From: Candidatus Dadabacteria bacterium
Lineage (GTDB): Bacteria > Desulfobacterota_D > UBA1144 > Nemesobacterales > JADFKM01
Assembly: GCA_022564935.1 (NCBI GenBank)
Contig: JADFKM010000025.1
Span: 1 to 26,916 of the forward strand
DNA length: 26,916 nt
Reading direction: 5' to 3'
Shown: positions 1 through 10,284 of the stretch, piece after piece
Numbering within the stretch: the stretch's first letter is position 1
How the letters are laid out: every line of letters starts with the position of its first letter
Made by a program: the position numbers and the translations under genes
Notes under the pieces: generated by a model
What the model saw: the letters and a program-made list of their open reading frames with translations, nothing else
Databases searched by the model: none
Told to the model about the DNA's origin: nothing

Positions 1-464
1 TCGGTGACATGAAACCGGATATTGTTGAGAAGCTGGTCGAGGTTCGAACAAAGGAGCTTGCTAAGCAAAAGGCAGACGAAGTACTCCAAAGGGGCTTAAA
101 GGAGAAGAAAACTGTAAAAAAATTAGCCAAAGACTTGAGAATGGAAGTTAAAGAGACCGGTATGTTCTCTAGGGTTGGATATATACCCGATCTCAATTCC
201 GATGATGTTAAGATCGACGCTTTTACTCTCACCCAGGACGATCGGTTATCTCCGAGGGTTTATGAAGTGAATAATGCATATTATCTTGTATCGCTTAAGG
301 AGAAACAGGCAGTGAGTATTTCCGATATGGAAAGTAAGAAAACTGAACTCAGAGAAAATGAACTCGAGCAGCGCAAAAGGGTAATTTATAAGGACTGGGT
401 AAACAGACTGAAGAAAGATTCGGTCATTAAGATAGATGATAAACTTTTTACGCCTCAGGGCTAG
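1..464 (+). CDS. C-terminal part of a PpiD/SurA-type peptidyl-prolyl isomerase (5' partial)
   Basis: The reading frame is open back to the first base of the window (first whole codon at 3), so the ATG at 9 is probably internal and only the last ~150 residues are present. Visible are a Lys/Glu-rich helix (VRTKELAKQKADE near the start), then a segment reading GMFSRVGYIPDL and, further on, VYEVNNAYYLVSLKEKQ. This looks like the part of PpiD that follows the rotamase domain. The last residues form a charged helix ending in a short beta-like tail (KIDDKLFTPQG). PpiD-type proteins are inner-membrane-anchored periplasmic chaperones for proteins leaving the Sec translocon; secA lies 7 kb downstream on the same strand. 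The next gene starts 27 bases after the stop, so the two are probably co-transcribed. The family call is moderate because the catalytic parvulin domain and membrane anchor lie outside the window. Confidence 0.6.
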   Translation, partial: GDMKPDIVEKLVEVRTKELAKQKADEVLQRGLKEKKTVKKLAKDLRMEVKETGMFSRVGYIPDLNSDDVKIDAFTLTQDDRLSPRVYEVNNAYYLVSLKEKQAVSISDMESKKTELRENELEQRKRVIYKDWVNRLKKDSVIKIDDKLFTPQG

Positions 465-491
465 AAAACCCTGTTGTAAGGAGTGAATAGT

Positions 492-3400
492 ATGGGGCCA
501 AAGAGGGCGCTTATTGTAGGATCCGATGAAGATCAATGTATAAAGATCCAGGCTGTGCTGGACAGCAAGGGTGTTAGCACCACTGTGGTTTTAAACCATA
601 AAGATGGTCTCGACAAGCTTTTTTATGAAAAACCCGACCTTGCTGTCCTTGAGCTTATCTCTACCGGTTTAAGCCAGGCGCTTCTTAAGAAAATCAATGA
701 CTCTAAGGATTATGAAGTAGGTGACTATAAGAACAAGGACTCAAAATTGAGTCTAAATCCGATATTCATTGTTGAGCAAGAAGACGATATTGACTCACTT
801 ACGGATTACTTAAAGCACTCTTTAACAGACGGTGGAATAAAGGTGGGGGTGTCTACAGCTTCTATACAGGGTGAGCTCAAGGGGCTTTACTATCCAAGGA
901 TACTCGTGAATTTATTCAGGGAGAAGAATACCGGAATTTTAACCGTTGATACCAAAGTCAAACTCAAGGTTTACTTTATTAACGGCGTTCCTGTTTTTGC
1001 CGAAGGAGGCGAACTCGAAACTGCCCTGGGCAGAATGCTGCTCGATAGCGGTAAAATAGGTGAAGAGGATTATGAAAAGGCACTTGATAAAGGTGTCCAA
1101 AAGGGTCAGCGTATCGGATATGTGTTAATCGAGATGGGTTTAATATCCCCTCACGAATTAAACAGCCTCTTAGAACACCAAGTAAAGGAAAAGATTGTGA
1201 GGGGATTTAACTACACACGGGGCACCTTCAGTTTTCAAATGGATGATGAATTCATTAATTCGATAATCGCATATCAAATAAACCCCCTGCAGCTTATATA
1301 TGAGGGGGTCAAGCGTTTTGTTCAGCTCCCCGATCTCGAGAAGATTTTTTTCATCGACAAGGGAGGCAGTCCAACGATAGAGATTAATACTGAAGTTAGT
1401 AATGAGTTTGCCACTTCGGGGCTAAGTCCTAAAGAGCTCCGATTCATTCATTTGCTGAAAGACAAAATATCTATAGCCGATATCATAAGCTCGAGCAGGC
1501 TTGAGCTGCAAGAAGCTCTGGCTCTTATCTATTTTCTCTACCTTCTTGGTTATTTGAAAATTCAATCCATAGAGAAGATTGAAGAGACATTTTGGGAGCC
1601 GTTCGATGTTGTTGAAAAAGAGGGAGCAGCGGAACAAAAGATTACCGCCCAACAAGCCGAGCTTCAAAGGGACGGTTCTGTGGAATCGGTTTCTGTATTG
1701 GATTATGGAGGTCAAGACCCCTCTTTAACTGATGAGCTAGCCGAAGCGTTGTCTGAGCCTGAGACGCTCGTGGCCAAGACTGAGGATTTAACGGATAAAG
1801 AACAAGACGATGATATTGATTTCGAGCTTACCGATGAGGTTGTATATGAGGAGTCCCCGATACAAGCACCGGCAAGTGTGCAGTCTGAAAGTGTGGAAGA
1901 ACCCGCAGCTGAAGCAGGTCTTGAACCCGGCGTTGATACGTCTGAGGAAACTCCGGTTAATGACGGTCATGCTACCCCGACAGAGCGGATTGTAACGGCT
2001 GAGAGCAGCCCTGTGGGTTCTGATGTTGAAGAAACCGTTGAGGAAATACTCCAGGAAGGTGAGGGCTCCCATATAGGCTTTAGCTCACCTGGAGCGCAAC
2101 AACAAACAGACACGGCTGATGACCTGCCGGAAGAAGAAGTACCGGTGGAGGAGCCCTCGGAGCTCTACATGGGTGTATTGGTAGGCGAGAAAGAGCTTGT
2201 TCAAGAAACTCTTAACCCGGAAGTCACAGATCAAATTAATGAGGACGTTAATATTATTGGTGCCCAAGATGTCGATAAAAAAGATATAGGACCAGATACC
2301 CAAGGGTCAGTTGATGAGCAGGTTACGGGCATATCTGAACAGCCTGCCTCAGATCCCTTCCAAAGTCCTCAATCTGAGCAGTCTGAAGAGATTAATTTCG
2401 TAATGTTGGAGCCTCAGGGTGATTCGGGTGATTCCATTGAGGGCTCTGAAACTCCGGCAGACGAAATGAGTGGTTTAGTCGATGAAGGGCAAGGTACAGG
2501 ATTTGAAACGGCTAAGCAAGCAACCGATGACCTCTCCCTCGGCGATTCAGGACTCAGTCTGGAGCATCAGGGTACTGGGGATACCGGGAGTGAAGTAGCG
2601 GTAGATACCGAAGGCATTGATAAAATCATAGTAGAAGCCTTCGTGACGGAGGGCCGTGCCGAGCCGGATCAAGAAAATAGTCTTTGGGGAGATGCGGCAG
2701 TGGACCAGATTGATCAAGAGATTTCAGATGTTGTCGAACAGAAAGACGAGCCTTCGGCAGATACCGCCCAGAGTACGTCAGAAACGGCTCCCGAGTCTGA
2801 TGAGGAGCCGGTGCCCAAGTCTGCCGCAAAGAGAGCTCTGCGAGAGGAGATCTTAAGGCTGCAGGAATCCTCGGAGGTAAGTCCTCGGCAAGAAGCCGTG
2901 CAGCGCGAAGAAAGGGCCGAGCAGCCTGAGGTTGAGAGCCCGGCCGAGGATCAAAGCCCGGGGTTGAGCGAGCGGCAGCAGCAAATAATAGACGAGATAA
3001 ACGAAATCTATCCTACCTTGGAAGACAGGGACTATTATCAGATATTGGGGCTTGAGAAAGATACAATCATAGATGACATTAAAGCGTCTTATTTTATATT
3101 GGCCAAGGAGTTCCATCCCGACAGGAGCGGTTTCCTGGATGATGAAAGCAAACGGAAAGCCGGAGAAATATTTGTCAAGATATTAAACGCTTATGAAACT
3201 CTTAGCGACACAAATAAGCGTGCTGAATATGACGAGAGTGACGAGGAAGAAATAGAAGCCGCTAGAGAACAAATGAAAGACCTCTACGAAGCTGAAATTG
3301 CATATAAGGAGGGCGAGCTTCTTTTAAAACGGAAAAACTATGGAGAAGCTATGGATTATATGCAGAAGGCCTTAATGATGAATCCCGATGAGGCCGCTTA

Positions 3401-3710
3401 TCTTGCCGCTCTGTACTGGACTAAATTTTTGGCAGCCCCTAAAAAAGAATCCATTACGTCTGAAGTTAGAACGCAGCTTGAGAAGGCGTGTAATATGAAC
3501 CCTAAATGCTCGGAAGCCTACTATTATCTGGGCTGTGTTCACAAACACAACGAGAATATGAAACAAGCTGAGAAGAACTTTGCAAGAGCTGTTGAATGCA
3601 AACCTGATTTTCTTGAGGCTAAGAGGGAGTTGTGGCTTATGCAAAGACGTAAGCCCAAGAAGGATAAGAAAAAAGACAAGAAGTTTTTATCGGGCATTTT
3701 CAAGAAGTAA
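492..3710 (+). CDS. Receiver-like / PATAN (DUF4388) / acidic linker / J-domain / TPR fusion protein
   Basis: The start is the ATG at 492: AAGGAG at 478-483 lies 8 bases upstream, whereas the in-frame GTG at 483 overlaps that SD. Residues 1-120 look like a degenerate response-regulator receiver (ALIVGSDEDQ at the start). About 130-250 is a PATAN/DUF4388 domain (LKGLYYPRILVNLFREKNTG, then a LGRMLLDSGKI helical part). About 380-830 is a very acidic, low-complexity Glu/Asp/Ser/Pro/Gln linker that must be disordered. At ~846-910 is a J domain with an intact HPD motif (KEFHPDRSG), so it could stimulate a DnaK ATPase. Two to three TPR-like repeats follow, and the protein ends in a Lys-rich tail. No signal peptide or membrane segment is seen, so it should be cytoplasmic. 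PATAN domains are linked to signalling and motility control in delta-proteobacterial and cyanobacterial proteins; the role here is unknown. It sits between ppiD and smc on the same strand. Confidence 0.85.
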   Translation: MGPKRALIVGSDEDQCIKIQAVLDSKGVSTTVVLNHKDGLDKLFYEKPDLAVLELISTGLSQALLKKINDSKDYEVGDYKNKDSKLSLNPIFIVEQEDDIDSLTDYLKHSLTDGGIKVGVSTASIQGELKGLYYPRILVNLFREKNTGILTVDTKVKLKVYFINGVPVFAEGGELETALGRMLLDSGKIGEEDYEKALDKGVQKGQRIGYVLIEMGLISPHELNSLLEHQVKEKIVRGFNYTRGTFSFQMDDEFINSIIAYQINPLQLIYEGVKRFVQLPDLEKIFFIDKGGSPTIEINTEVSNEFATSGLSPKELRFIHLLKDKISIADIISSSRLELQEALALIYFLYLLGYLKIQSIEKIEETFWEPFDVVEKEGAAEQKITAQQAELQRDGSVESVSVLDYGGQDPSLTDELAEALSEPETLVAKTEDLTDKEQDDDIDFELTDEVVYEESPIQAPASVQSESVEEPAAEAGLEPGVDTSEETPVNDGHATPTERIVTAESSPVGSDVEETVEEILQEGEGSHIGFSSPGAQQQTDTADDLPEEEVPVEEPSELYMGVLVGEKELVQETLNPEVTDQINEDVNIIGAQDVDKKDIGPDTQGSVDEQVTGISEQPASDPFQSPQSEQSEEINFVMLEPQGDSGDSIEGSETPADEMSGLVDEGQGTGFETAKQATDDLSLGDSGLSLEHQGTGDTGSEVAVDTEGIDKIIVEAFVTEGRAEPDQENSLWGDAAVDQIDQEISDVVEQKDEPSADTAQSTSETAPESDEEPVPKSAAKRALREEILRLQESSEVSPRQEAVQREERAEQPEVESPAEDQSPGLSERQQQIIDEINEIYPTLEDRDYYQILGLEKDTIIDDIKASYFILAKEFHPDRSGFLDDESKRKAGEIFVKILNAYETLSDTNKRAEYDESDEEEIEAAREQMKDLYEAEIAYKEGELLLKRKNYGEAMDYMQKALMMNPDEAAYLAALYWTKFLAAPKKESITSEVRTQLEKACNMNPKCSEAYYYLGCVHKHNENMKQAEKNFARAVECKPDFLEAKRELWLMQRRKPKKDKKKDKKFLSGIFKK

Positions 3711-3731
3711 TGCCTTGCCCCCTGATTCTTC

Positions 3732-3748
3732 CCTATCCCCTGGATAGG
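3732..3748 (+). other. Small hairpin overlapping the ribosome-binding region of smc
   Basis: CCTATCC at 3732-3738 and GGATAGG at 3742-3748 are perfect 7-base complements around a 3-base loop. The right arm contains the only SD-like AGGA upstream of the smc ATG (3765). The hairpin could dampen smc translation or be the remnant of a weak terminator after the preceding gene; there is no T-run, so I do not call it a terminator. Confidence 0.35.
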
Positions 3749-3764
3749 ACCCGTTATCTACAAC

Positions 3765-6700
3765 ATGAGAATTACATCCCTAGAGCTGGTTGGATTTAAA
3801 TCGTTTTATAACAAAACCACCATACATTTCCATCCCGGCATTAATGCGGTCGTCGGTCCCAACGGTTGTGGAAAAACCAACATATTCGATTCCTTAAGGT
3901 GGGTTTTAGGCGAGCAAAACCCCAGGCGTATCAGGGCCGGGGGAATGGAAGAGGTTATATCAAACGGAAGCAGCTCTCTCAAGCCCCTCGGCATGGCTGA
4001 GGTATCGTTAACCCTAACGGGTGTGGCGGACAGGGGATTTGATGAGATCCTTATACAGCGAAGACTGTTTCGCTCTGGCGAAAGCGAATACTTTATCAAT
4101 GGCGTTCCCTCGAGATTAAAAGATATAGTGGAAATGTTCTTGGATACCGGAGCGGGGGCCAGGGCGTATACGGTTGTAGACCTGGCAAATATTGAGCAGC
4201 TTATAAACCCAAAATCGGATTCCAGAGTGGCATTGATAGAAGAAATCGCAGGGATTCAAAAGTACAAGCTAAGACGACGCGAGACCATGAGCAGGATTGA
4301 ATCAACGGAAGACAACCTGAGCCGCGTTAGGGACGTACTGGGTGAAATCAAGCGGCAGATGGCGGCGCTTTCCAGACAGGCGAAGCAGGCCGAGCAGTTT
4401 AAGAAGCTCTCCAAAGAAGCCCTCAATCTGGAGCTCATGAACCTGCTGTATAGGCGGAGCAAAGTTAGGGAGAGGAGGAGTGCTTTTCTCCGGGATAAAG
4501 AGCAGGTAAGGGATTTGGTTTCCAAGAAGAACGATGAGCTGAGCCTGAAGCAGCGGGTTATTGAAGAAGTGGAGTCGGAGATAATACCCCTGGATCATTC
4601 TATAGAATCCGAGCAGGCCAGAATCGCAGAGGCGACGAAGCTGCTCCGAGACAAAAGCTCGTTTCTGGAAGTCTCTCAAAGTGAGCTGCAGGGAATAGAC
4701 GCTTTCATAGACCGGCTGGTCGGCGAAACCCGGCAGATAAAGGCCGATATCTCCTCCTTAGAGTCGCAAGTGACGGAAAAAAGAACCATTCAACACAACG
4801 TTTTGTCTGAGTTGAGATCAAAAGGTTCTGAGATTGACCGGACTGAAGCCTTGCTCCGGGGAGCAAACACCGGTTTTACCGAGGCGGACTCTGAGCTTGA
4901 GGCGGTAAGAAAACGCTTATTCGACACCATGGGTGACTACACATCCGCCAAGGGCTCCTTAGGCGGGCTGGAGAGCGAATTATCCGAGCTGCGCATAGGC
5001 GAGGAGAGGAGTAAGAAAGAGCTCGATGATATCGATGCTGAAATAGCCGTACTGGCGGATAAGACCGGGGAGCTTAAGAGGTCTTTAGTAGGGTTGGACG
5101 GGGATAGAGCGGTCATTGAGAAAAGCGCCCGAGAGGTGTCTTCGGCCCTTAAGGAGCTGGGCGACGATCTTGAGGCAAGGGAGCGCGATAGCGAGTCGAT
5201 ATCTGAAGACCTCAGTGAGTGCGCATCAAGACTGAACGCCCTGAAGCAGATCGACCTTCACTACGAGTGGCTGCCCGAGCAGTTAAGAGAGTTTTTAGCG
5301 CATAGGAAGGGGAACGGCGTTATCGGCGTAGCAGCGGATTTTATTTCCGTCCCGAAGGAGTATGAAAAAGCCCTTGAAGTGGCGCTTGGAGAAAAGCTAA
5401 AATGGGTGCTCGTGGCTGACGGGCAAGCGGCGCTTGATACCGCTGAAAGCTTGAGGGACAGCTCTTTTGGAAAGGTGACCTTACTTCCATTAACGGCCGT
5501 GTGCGAGTCGGTGATAAATACCCAGGGTGGAGGGGATTTAAACCCCCTTATCGATTACATCTCGGTAGAAGATGTGAATAAGGCGGCTATTGAGAGCTTG
5601 CTCGATGGAGTATTTGTTGTTTCTTCAATAACCGAGGCCGCTCGGAAGAGGGAAAGTAGTCGTGATTTCAAAAGCTTTGTTACTATGGATGGTGACCTGC
5701 TCGATGTGGGAGGGTCAATAACCGTAGGCACTTCTACGGAGGGTGTATTTGAGCGTAAGCGCGAAATTGAAGAACTATCAAGAAAAGCTGGGCACCTGGC
5801 GACGGAGAAGCTCTCGATATCGGGTGAAATTGAGCAAGTAAAGGCTCAGGTTAGAAACATTGAAAATGATATAAGTGAGTACGTAGAGCGGCTTGTTGAG
5901 ATAGGAATTAAAGAGGCGGCGATACAAAGGGATATTTCAAACGTAACGGAAAACCAGGCCCATTTCAAAAAGAGGGGTGAGCTGGTTCGGTTTAATTTAG
6001 ATCAGGCTGCAGATGAGGTAGAGAAAAAGAGGCTTAACCTGGAACGGATAAAAGATGATATGAAGCGCTCTGAGATATCGAAGGAGGAGCTTGAAAGGCA
6101 GTTCGCCATGATGCAAACCGAAGTTCAGCAAAGAGATGCTGAGCGAAAGGCCCGTGAGAGTGCGCTGTCTGAGCACCGGGTGACCGAAGCGGCGCTTGGG
6201 GAAAAGAGTCTAAGCCTCACCGAAGATATAGAGGAGCTTGAGGGCAGACTCGCGGCGTTACGCAGTAAGCTGGAGGGTGAGCTGCCGGAGATTGAGACAA
6301 AGAGGGAGAGGAAAGGAAATCTCATTCAATCCGTGGATGAAGCTATCGAAGATATCACGGAGCTGCGGCAAGCACTAGGGGTGATGGAGGAAGCGCTCAA
6401 AGCTAGGAGGCGGGAAAGGGAAGGGCATTTCTCTAGACTCAAGCCCACCGGAGAGGAAAAAGAGGAGCTTAGAGGCGAGCTGTTTGAATTAGCTCGAACC
6501 GAAAGCGCCGTCGATGTGGAGCTGAGCAAAGTTGGGGTAGAGCTAGAGCATCTGGATGAGGAAATCTGTGGGCTGAGGGAGAGATTACCCGATGATGACG
6601 GCTTTGATATGAGCGATGAGTATAAGCCCGATTATGATGAAGCGGCCGCAGAAGAGGCGCTCCATAGAATAAGGAGCAAAATAGAGGGGTTCGGAGCCGT

Positions 6701-7295
6701 TAATCTTCTTGCCCCCGAGGAATATAAGGATCTCGAGGAAAGACACAGCTTCCTTTCTGCACAGGTTAATGATCTGAATGAGGCTTTAGCAACGCTTCGC
6801 GGCGCGATGGAGAAGATCGACAGGGAATCGAATAAGAGGTTTCATGTGGGTTTTGAGCTTGTGGACAAAAAGTTTCGGGAGGTATTCGGCGAGCTTTTTA
6901 ACGGCGGTGAAGGAAAACTAATCTTGATAAAACCCGATGACAGCCCCGATACGGAAGTGGAGATGATGGCGCGTCCTAAAGGGAAAAAATACCAATCGGT
7001 GAATTTGCTCTCGGGCGGGGAAAAGACCCTCTCTTCAATAGCGCTTATCCTTTCGGCCTGCTTTATAAGACCGGCCCCGTTCCTGCTTTTTGATGAGATC
7101 GACGCCCCTCTCGATGACTCAAATACCGGACAGCTTGCGAATATACTCGAAGAGATTTCCGCCATGTCCCAGGTTATCATCATAACCCATAATAAACACA
7201 CCATGGGACACGCCAGTTCATTAATAGGCATAACATCCGATAATACCGGGCTCTCGAGGGTCGTGTCGGTAGATCTGAGTGAGACCGGGACATGA
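3765..7295 (+). CDS. smc: Chromosome segregation protein SMC
   Basis: This is a full-length condensin SMC protein of 1176 residues, the usual bacterial length. The Walker A motif GPNGCGKT is at 31-38, followed by the conserved RWVLGEQ. Long coiled coils flank a globular hinge at roughly 510-650 (GVIGVAADFISVPKEYEKAL region). The C-terminal head has the ABC signature LLSGGEKTLSS near 1080 and Walker B FLLFDEIDAPLDD near 1107, then the ITHNKHTM switch-histidine segment. The family is an ATP-driven loop extruder that compacts and segregates the nucleoid, normally with ScpA and ScpB, which are not in this window. The ATG at 3765 gives the canonical N-terminus (ITSLELVGFKSF), although the SD is weak. 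It begins 54 bases after the J-domain gene and probably belongs to the same transcript. Confidence 0.97.
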   Translation: MRITSLELVGFKSFYNKTTIHFHPGINAVVGPNGCGKTNIFDSLRWVLGEQNPRRIRAGGMEEVISNGSSSLKPLGMAEVSLTLTGVADRGFDEILIQRRLFRSGESEYFINGVPSRLKDIVEMFLDTGAGARAYTVVDLANIEQLINPKSDSRVALIEEIAGIQKYKLRRRETMSRIESTEDNLSRVRDVLGEIKRQMAALSRQAKQAEQFKKLSKEALNLELMNLLYRRSKVRERRSAFLRDKEQVRDLVSKKNDELSLKQRVIEEVESEIIPLDHSIESEQARIAEATKLLRDKSSFLEVSQSELQGIDAFIDRLVGETRQIKADISSLESQVTEKRTIQHNVLSELRSKGSEIDRTEALLRGANTGFTEADSELEAVRKRLFDTMGDYTSAKGSLGGLESELSELRIGEERSKKELDDIDAEIAVLADKTGELKRSLVGLDGDRAVIEKSAREVSSALKELGDDLEARERDSESISEDLSECASRLNALKQIDLHYEWLPEQLREFLAHRKGNGVIGVAADFISVPKEYEKALEVALGEKLKWVLVADGQAALDTAESLRDSSFGKVTLLPLTAVCESVINTQGGGDLNPLIDYISVEDVNKAAIESLLDGVFVVSSITEAARKRESSRDFKSFVTMDGDLLDVGGSITVGTSTEGVFERKREIEELSRKAGHLATEKLSISGEIEQVKAQVRNIENDISEYVERLVEIGIKEAAIQRDISNVTENQAHFKKRGELVRFNLDQAADEVEKKRLNLERIKDDMKRSEISKEELERQFAMMQTEVQQRDAERKARESALSEHRVTEAALGEKSLSLTEDIEELEGRLAALRSKLEGELPEIETKRERKGNLIQSVDEAIEDITELRQALGVMEEALKARRREREGHFSRLKPTGEEKEELRGELFELARTESAVDVELSKVGVELEHLDEEICGLRERLPDDDGFDMSDEYKPDYDEAAAEEALHRIRSKIEGFGAVNLLAPEEYKDLEERHSFLSAQVNDLNEALATLRGAMEKIDRESNKRFHVGFELVDKKFREVFGELFNGGEGKLILIKPDDSPDTEVEMMARPKGKKYQSVNLLSGGEKTLSSIALILSACFIRPAPFLLFDEIDAPLDDSNTGQLANILEEISAMSQVIIITHNKHTMGHASSLIGITSDNTGLSRVVSVDLSETGT

Positions 7296-7340
7296 CTGGA
7301 ATTACAGGCCCGCCGGATATCCGGCCGCTGCGCGCTCAAC

Positions 7341-7369
7341 TTGTTAAGGGGATGTTTTCAGCTTATACT
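7341..7369 (+). promoter_or_regulatory. Sigma70-like promoter for secA
   Basis: TTGTTA at 7341-7346 (4 of 6 against TTGACA), a 17-base spacer, then TATACT at 7364-7369 (5 of 6 against TATAAT). Transcription would begin near 7376, giving a leader of about 34 bases that contains GGAGG at 7394-7398 before the secA start. The position in the 114-base smc-secA gap supports it; it is predicted only by pattern. Confidence 0.5.
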
Positions 7370-7409
7370 TTTTTTGGCCCGCAAGGGTAGTTCGGAGGTT
7401 TAAATATAG

Positions 7410-10271
7410 ATGATTTCCTACATAATGAAAAAAATCATTGGGTCTCGGAATGAGCGAGAAATCAAGAAGCTCTCTGAGATGGCCACTCCTATAAACCGGT
7501 ACGAGCAAGAGCTCATACAGGCTCCGACCGATTATCTTTCAGCAAAGACAACTGAGTTCAAAGAGATAATTTCAAACGAGTTAAGTCAGTACGACGAGCA
7601 AGACGAAGATAACTATTTCTCGAAGCTTGGAGACATCCTATGGGGGATCCTCCCGGAGGCGTTTGCCATAATCAGAGAGGCCTCCAGAAGAACCCTCGGC
7701 ATGCGCCACTTCGATGTGCAGATGATCGGTGGGATAGTGCTTCATCAGGGCAAGATCGCCGAGATGAAAACCGGTGAGGGAAAGACCCTCGTCGCGGTAC
7801 TCCCGCTGTATTTAAACGGCATTACCGGTTATGGCTCACACTTGGTTACCGTAAACGACTATCTAGCCAGGCGTGATGCTATGTGGATGGGCCCGATTTA
7901 CAAATTGCTTGCGATCAAGGTTGGCGTGATAAACCATGAAGCTTCGTATTTAGTCGAGTGGGAAGACCCTGAGAGGGCCGGGGAGGCCGCTAAAAAGAGC
8001 CTAGCGGTATGGCAGGGAGAGGTGGACGGGGCCGATATCCCTTCGGAGAGGAACCTCGACGCCTTTGCCGCGTTTCAAACGAAGCTCATTGAGTGCACAC
8101 GCACGGATGCGTATCGGGCCGAAGTCACATACGGGACCAACAATGAGTTTGGATTTGATTACTTGCGGGACAATATGAAATTCTCCCTTGACGATTACGT
8201 GCAGGGAGAGCACAACTTCTGCATAGTCGACGAGGTGGACAGTATCCTGATTGATGAGGCTAGGACGCCGCTTATCATTTCCGGTGCCTCTGAGGACTCT
8301 ACTGAAATGTACTATGAAGTTGATAAGCACATAAGAAACTTGAGAAAGGACGCCGACTTCACCATAGACGAAAAAGCAAAACAAACGACCCTTACCGAGA
8401 CTGGCTCCTCGAAGATCGAGGGCATGCTCGGGGTTACCAACATTTACGACCCTACAAGCCTCGAGATGCTGCACCACGTTCAACAGGCCCTCCGGGCGCA
8501 CAACCTTTTCGAGCGAGATGTTGACTACATAGTAAAGGATAACCAGGTGGTCATAGTCGATGAATTCACCGGCAGGCTTATGCCAGGCAGGAGGTGGAGC
8601 GACGGGCTTCACCAGGCGGTTGAAGCGAAGGAAGGGGTAGAGATCGAAAACGAGAACCAGACGCTTGCCACTATAACGATTCAGAACTATTTCAGGATGT
8701 ACAAAAAGCTCTCGGGGATGACGGGAACCGCGGATACCGAAGCCCTTGAGTTTACAAAGATATACGACCTGGACGTAGTGGTAATACCGACTAACAAACC
8801 GTTGATAAGGGAAGAATATAACGATTTGATCTACAGGACCGAGCGCGAGAAGCTGGGCGCTGTCGTCGAGGATATTAAGGAGCTCCACGAGCGGGGAAGG
8901 CCCGTGCTTGTGGGAACGGCCTCGATCGAGAATTCCGAGAAGATCTCCAAGCTGCTTACCAAGCTGAAGATCGAGCACCAGGTACTGAATGCCAAGCACC
9001 ATGAGAAGGAAGCCGAGATCGTGGCTCAGGCCGGAAGTCTTGGCTCGGTTACGATTGCGACCAATATGGCCGGACGCGGGACGGATATTATCCTGGGTGG
9101 GAACCCTGAGTTTCTCGCCAGGGAAATTGTTCGCAAGAGATATAATAAGGATATCTCCGAGGTAGAGCCCGAGCAGTATGAAAGTGCTATGATTGACGCC
9201 AAAGAGCTTTGTGACGAAGAGAAAAAGCGGGTGATTGAAATGGGCGGCTTGCACATTTTAGGCACGGAGAGGCATGAGGCCAGGAGGATAGACAACCAGC
9301 TCCGGGGCAGAACCGGTAGACAGGGGGACCCGGGGTCTTCGCGTTTTTACGTAGCCCTTGAGGATGATTTAATGAGGATATTCGCCTCGGAGAGGATAGC
9401 TTCGGTGATGGATAAGCTGGGCTGGGAAGAGGGTGAGCCTATAGAGAATAAAATCATAACGAAGACTATTGAGAACGCGCAGAAGAAGGTAGAAGGGCGC
9501 AATTTCGACATCAGAAAGCACCTTCTCGAGTATGACGACGTCCTAAACACGCAGAGGGACGTCGTTTATACCAGGAGGAAGGAATTCCTTGCCGGTGGAG
9601 ATAACCTGAAGGAAAATCTCCTCGAGATGGCAGGCAGCATAGTTGAAGAATACGTCTACGAAAACATTGCCCGGAGCAACGGCTCCAGTGAGGTTGACTC
9701 CTTAGCGCAGCTTGATGAGTCTGTGTTCAGGACATTCGATTTGCACATCGATCCCGACGGCATAAACGGAGACCAGAAAGATTCGGCCGAATTGGTTGAG
9801 GCGCTGCATAGCCAGATCAGCACTTTCTATGATGAGAAAGAAGGCGAGATAGGCGCCGAGAACCTGCGTCAGATCGAGAGATACATTATGCTTCAGACTA
9901 TTGATTTCCTGTGGAAAGACCATCTCCTTAGCATGGACCACCTCAGAGAGGGCATTGGGCTGCTGGGGTACGCTCAGAAAGACCCGCTTTATGAGTATAA
10001 GAAGCAAGGCTACGAAATGTTCCAGGAAATAATGGCGAGGTTTAACGAGGAAGTTTGCGAAAAGATGTTCAGGGTTCAGCCCGTCAACGAAGCGGATATG
10101 GAGCTCCTCGAACACAGGAGAAGAAAGGCGGAGCAGCAGCGTATGATTCAGAGCCGCGGCGAAGGCGAAGAGAAAAAAAAACCCGTTAGAAGGGGACGTA
10201 AAATCGGGCGGAACGAGCCCTGTCCCTGCGGGAGCGGCAAAAAGTACAAGAAATGCCACGGAAGAACCTAG
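7410..10271 (+). CDS. secA: Preprotein translocase ATPase SecA
   Basis: SecA is the motor that pushes unfolded preproteins through SecYEG. This copy has 953 residues. Visible are Walker A MKTGEGKT at 119-126, DEVD Walker B at 274-277, the [15 protein letters not shown] segment, the preprotein-crosslinking region, a second motor domain with [13 protein letters not shown] and the [10 protein letters not shown] motif, the helical scaffold and wing, and a C-terminal zinc-binding SEC-C motif (Cys938, Cys940, Cys949, His950) that binds SecB or phospholipid. Between the first motor motifs, at about 174-232, there is an insertion of roughly 55 residues that E. coli and Bacillus SecA lack. The start at 7410 has GGAGG 11 bases upstream; an in-frame ATG at 7425 ([12 protein letters not shown]) is the alternative. 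The moxR SD overlaps the secA stop codon. Confidence 0.98.
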   Translation: MISYIMKKIIGSRNEREIKKLSEMATPINRYEQELIQAPTDYLSAKTTEFKEIISNELSQYDEQDEDNYFSKLGDILWGILPEAFAIIREASRRTLGMRHFDVQMIGGIVLHQGKIAEMKTGEGKTLVAVLPLYLNGITGYGSHLVTVNDYLARRDAMWMGPIYKLLAIKVGVINHEASYLVEWEDPERAGEAAKKSLAVWQGEVDGADIPSERNLDAFAAFQTKLIECTRTDAYRAEVTYGTNNEFGFDYLRDNMKFSLDDYVQGEHNFCIVDEVDSILIDEARTPLIISGASEDSTEMYYEVDKHIRNLRKDADFTIDEKAKQTTLTETGSSKIEGMLGVTNIYDPTSLEMLHHVQQALRAHNLFERDVDYIVKDNQVVIVDEFTGRLMPGRRWSDGLHQAVEAKEGVEIENENQTLATITIQNYFRMYKKLSGMTGTADTEALEFTKIYDLDVVVIPTNKPLIREEYNDLIYRTEREKLGAVVEDIKELHERGRPVLVGTASIENSEKISKLLTKLKIEHQVLNAKHHEKEAEIVAQAGSLGSVTIATNMAGRGTDIILGGNPEFLAREIVRKRYNKDISEVEPEQYESAMIDAKELCDEEKKRVIEMGGLHILGTERHEARRIDNQLRGRTGRQGDPGSSRFYVALEDDLMRIFASERIASVMDKLGWEEGEPIENKIITKTIENAQKKVEGRNFDIRKHLLEYDDVLNTQRDVVYTRRKEFLAGGDNLKENLLEMAGSIVEEYVYENIARSNGSSEVDSLAQLDESVFRTFDLHIDPDGINGDQKDSAELVEALHSQISTFYDEKEGEIGAENLRQIERYIMLQTIDFLWKDHLLSMDHLREGIGLLGYAQKDPLYEYKKQGYEMFQEIMARFNEEVCEKMFRVQPVNEADMELLEHRRRKAEQQRMIQSRGEGEEKKKPVRRGRKIGRNEPCPCGSGKKYKKCHGRT

Positions 10272-10284
10272 GAGGTTTGCTTGA

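Noticed and set aside
7312-7325. Palindrome GCCGGATATCCGGC after smc as an intrinsic terminator
   Set aside because: It is perfectly symmetrical with no loop and no T-run follows; the T-rich stretch at 7369-7375 is too far away and lies in the secA promoter.
8001-9254. Long 417-codon open frame on the minus strand inside secA
   Set aside because: It lies wholly within a certain SecA coding region, has no family resemblance or SD, and follows from the codon bias of secA.
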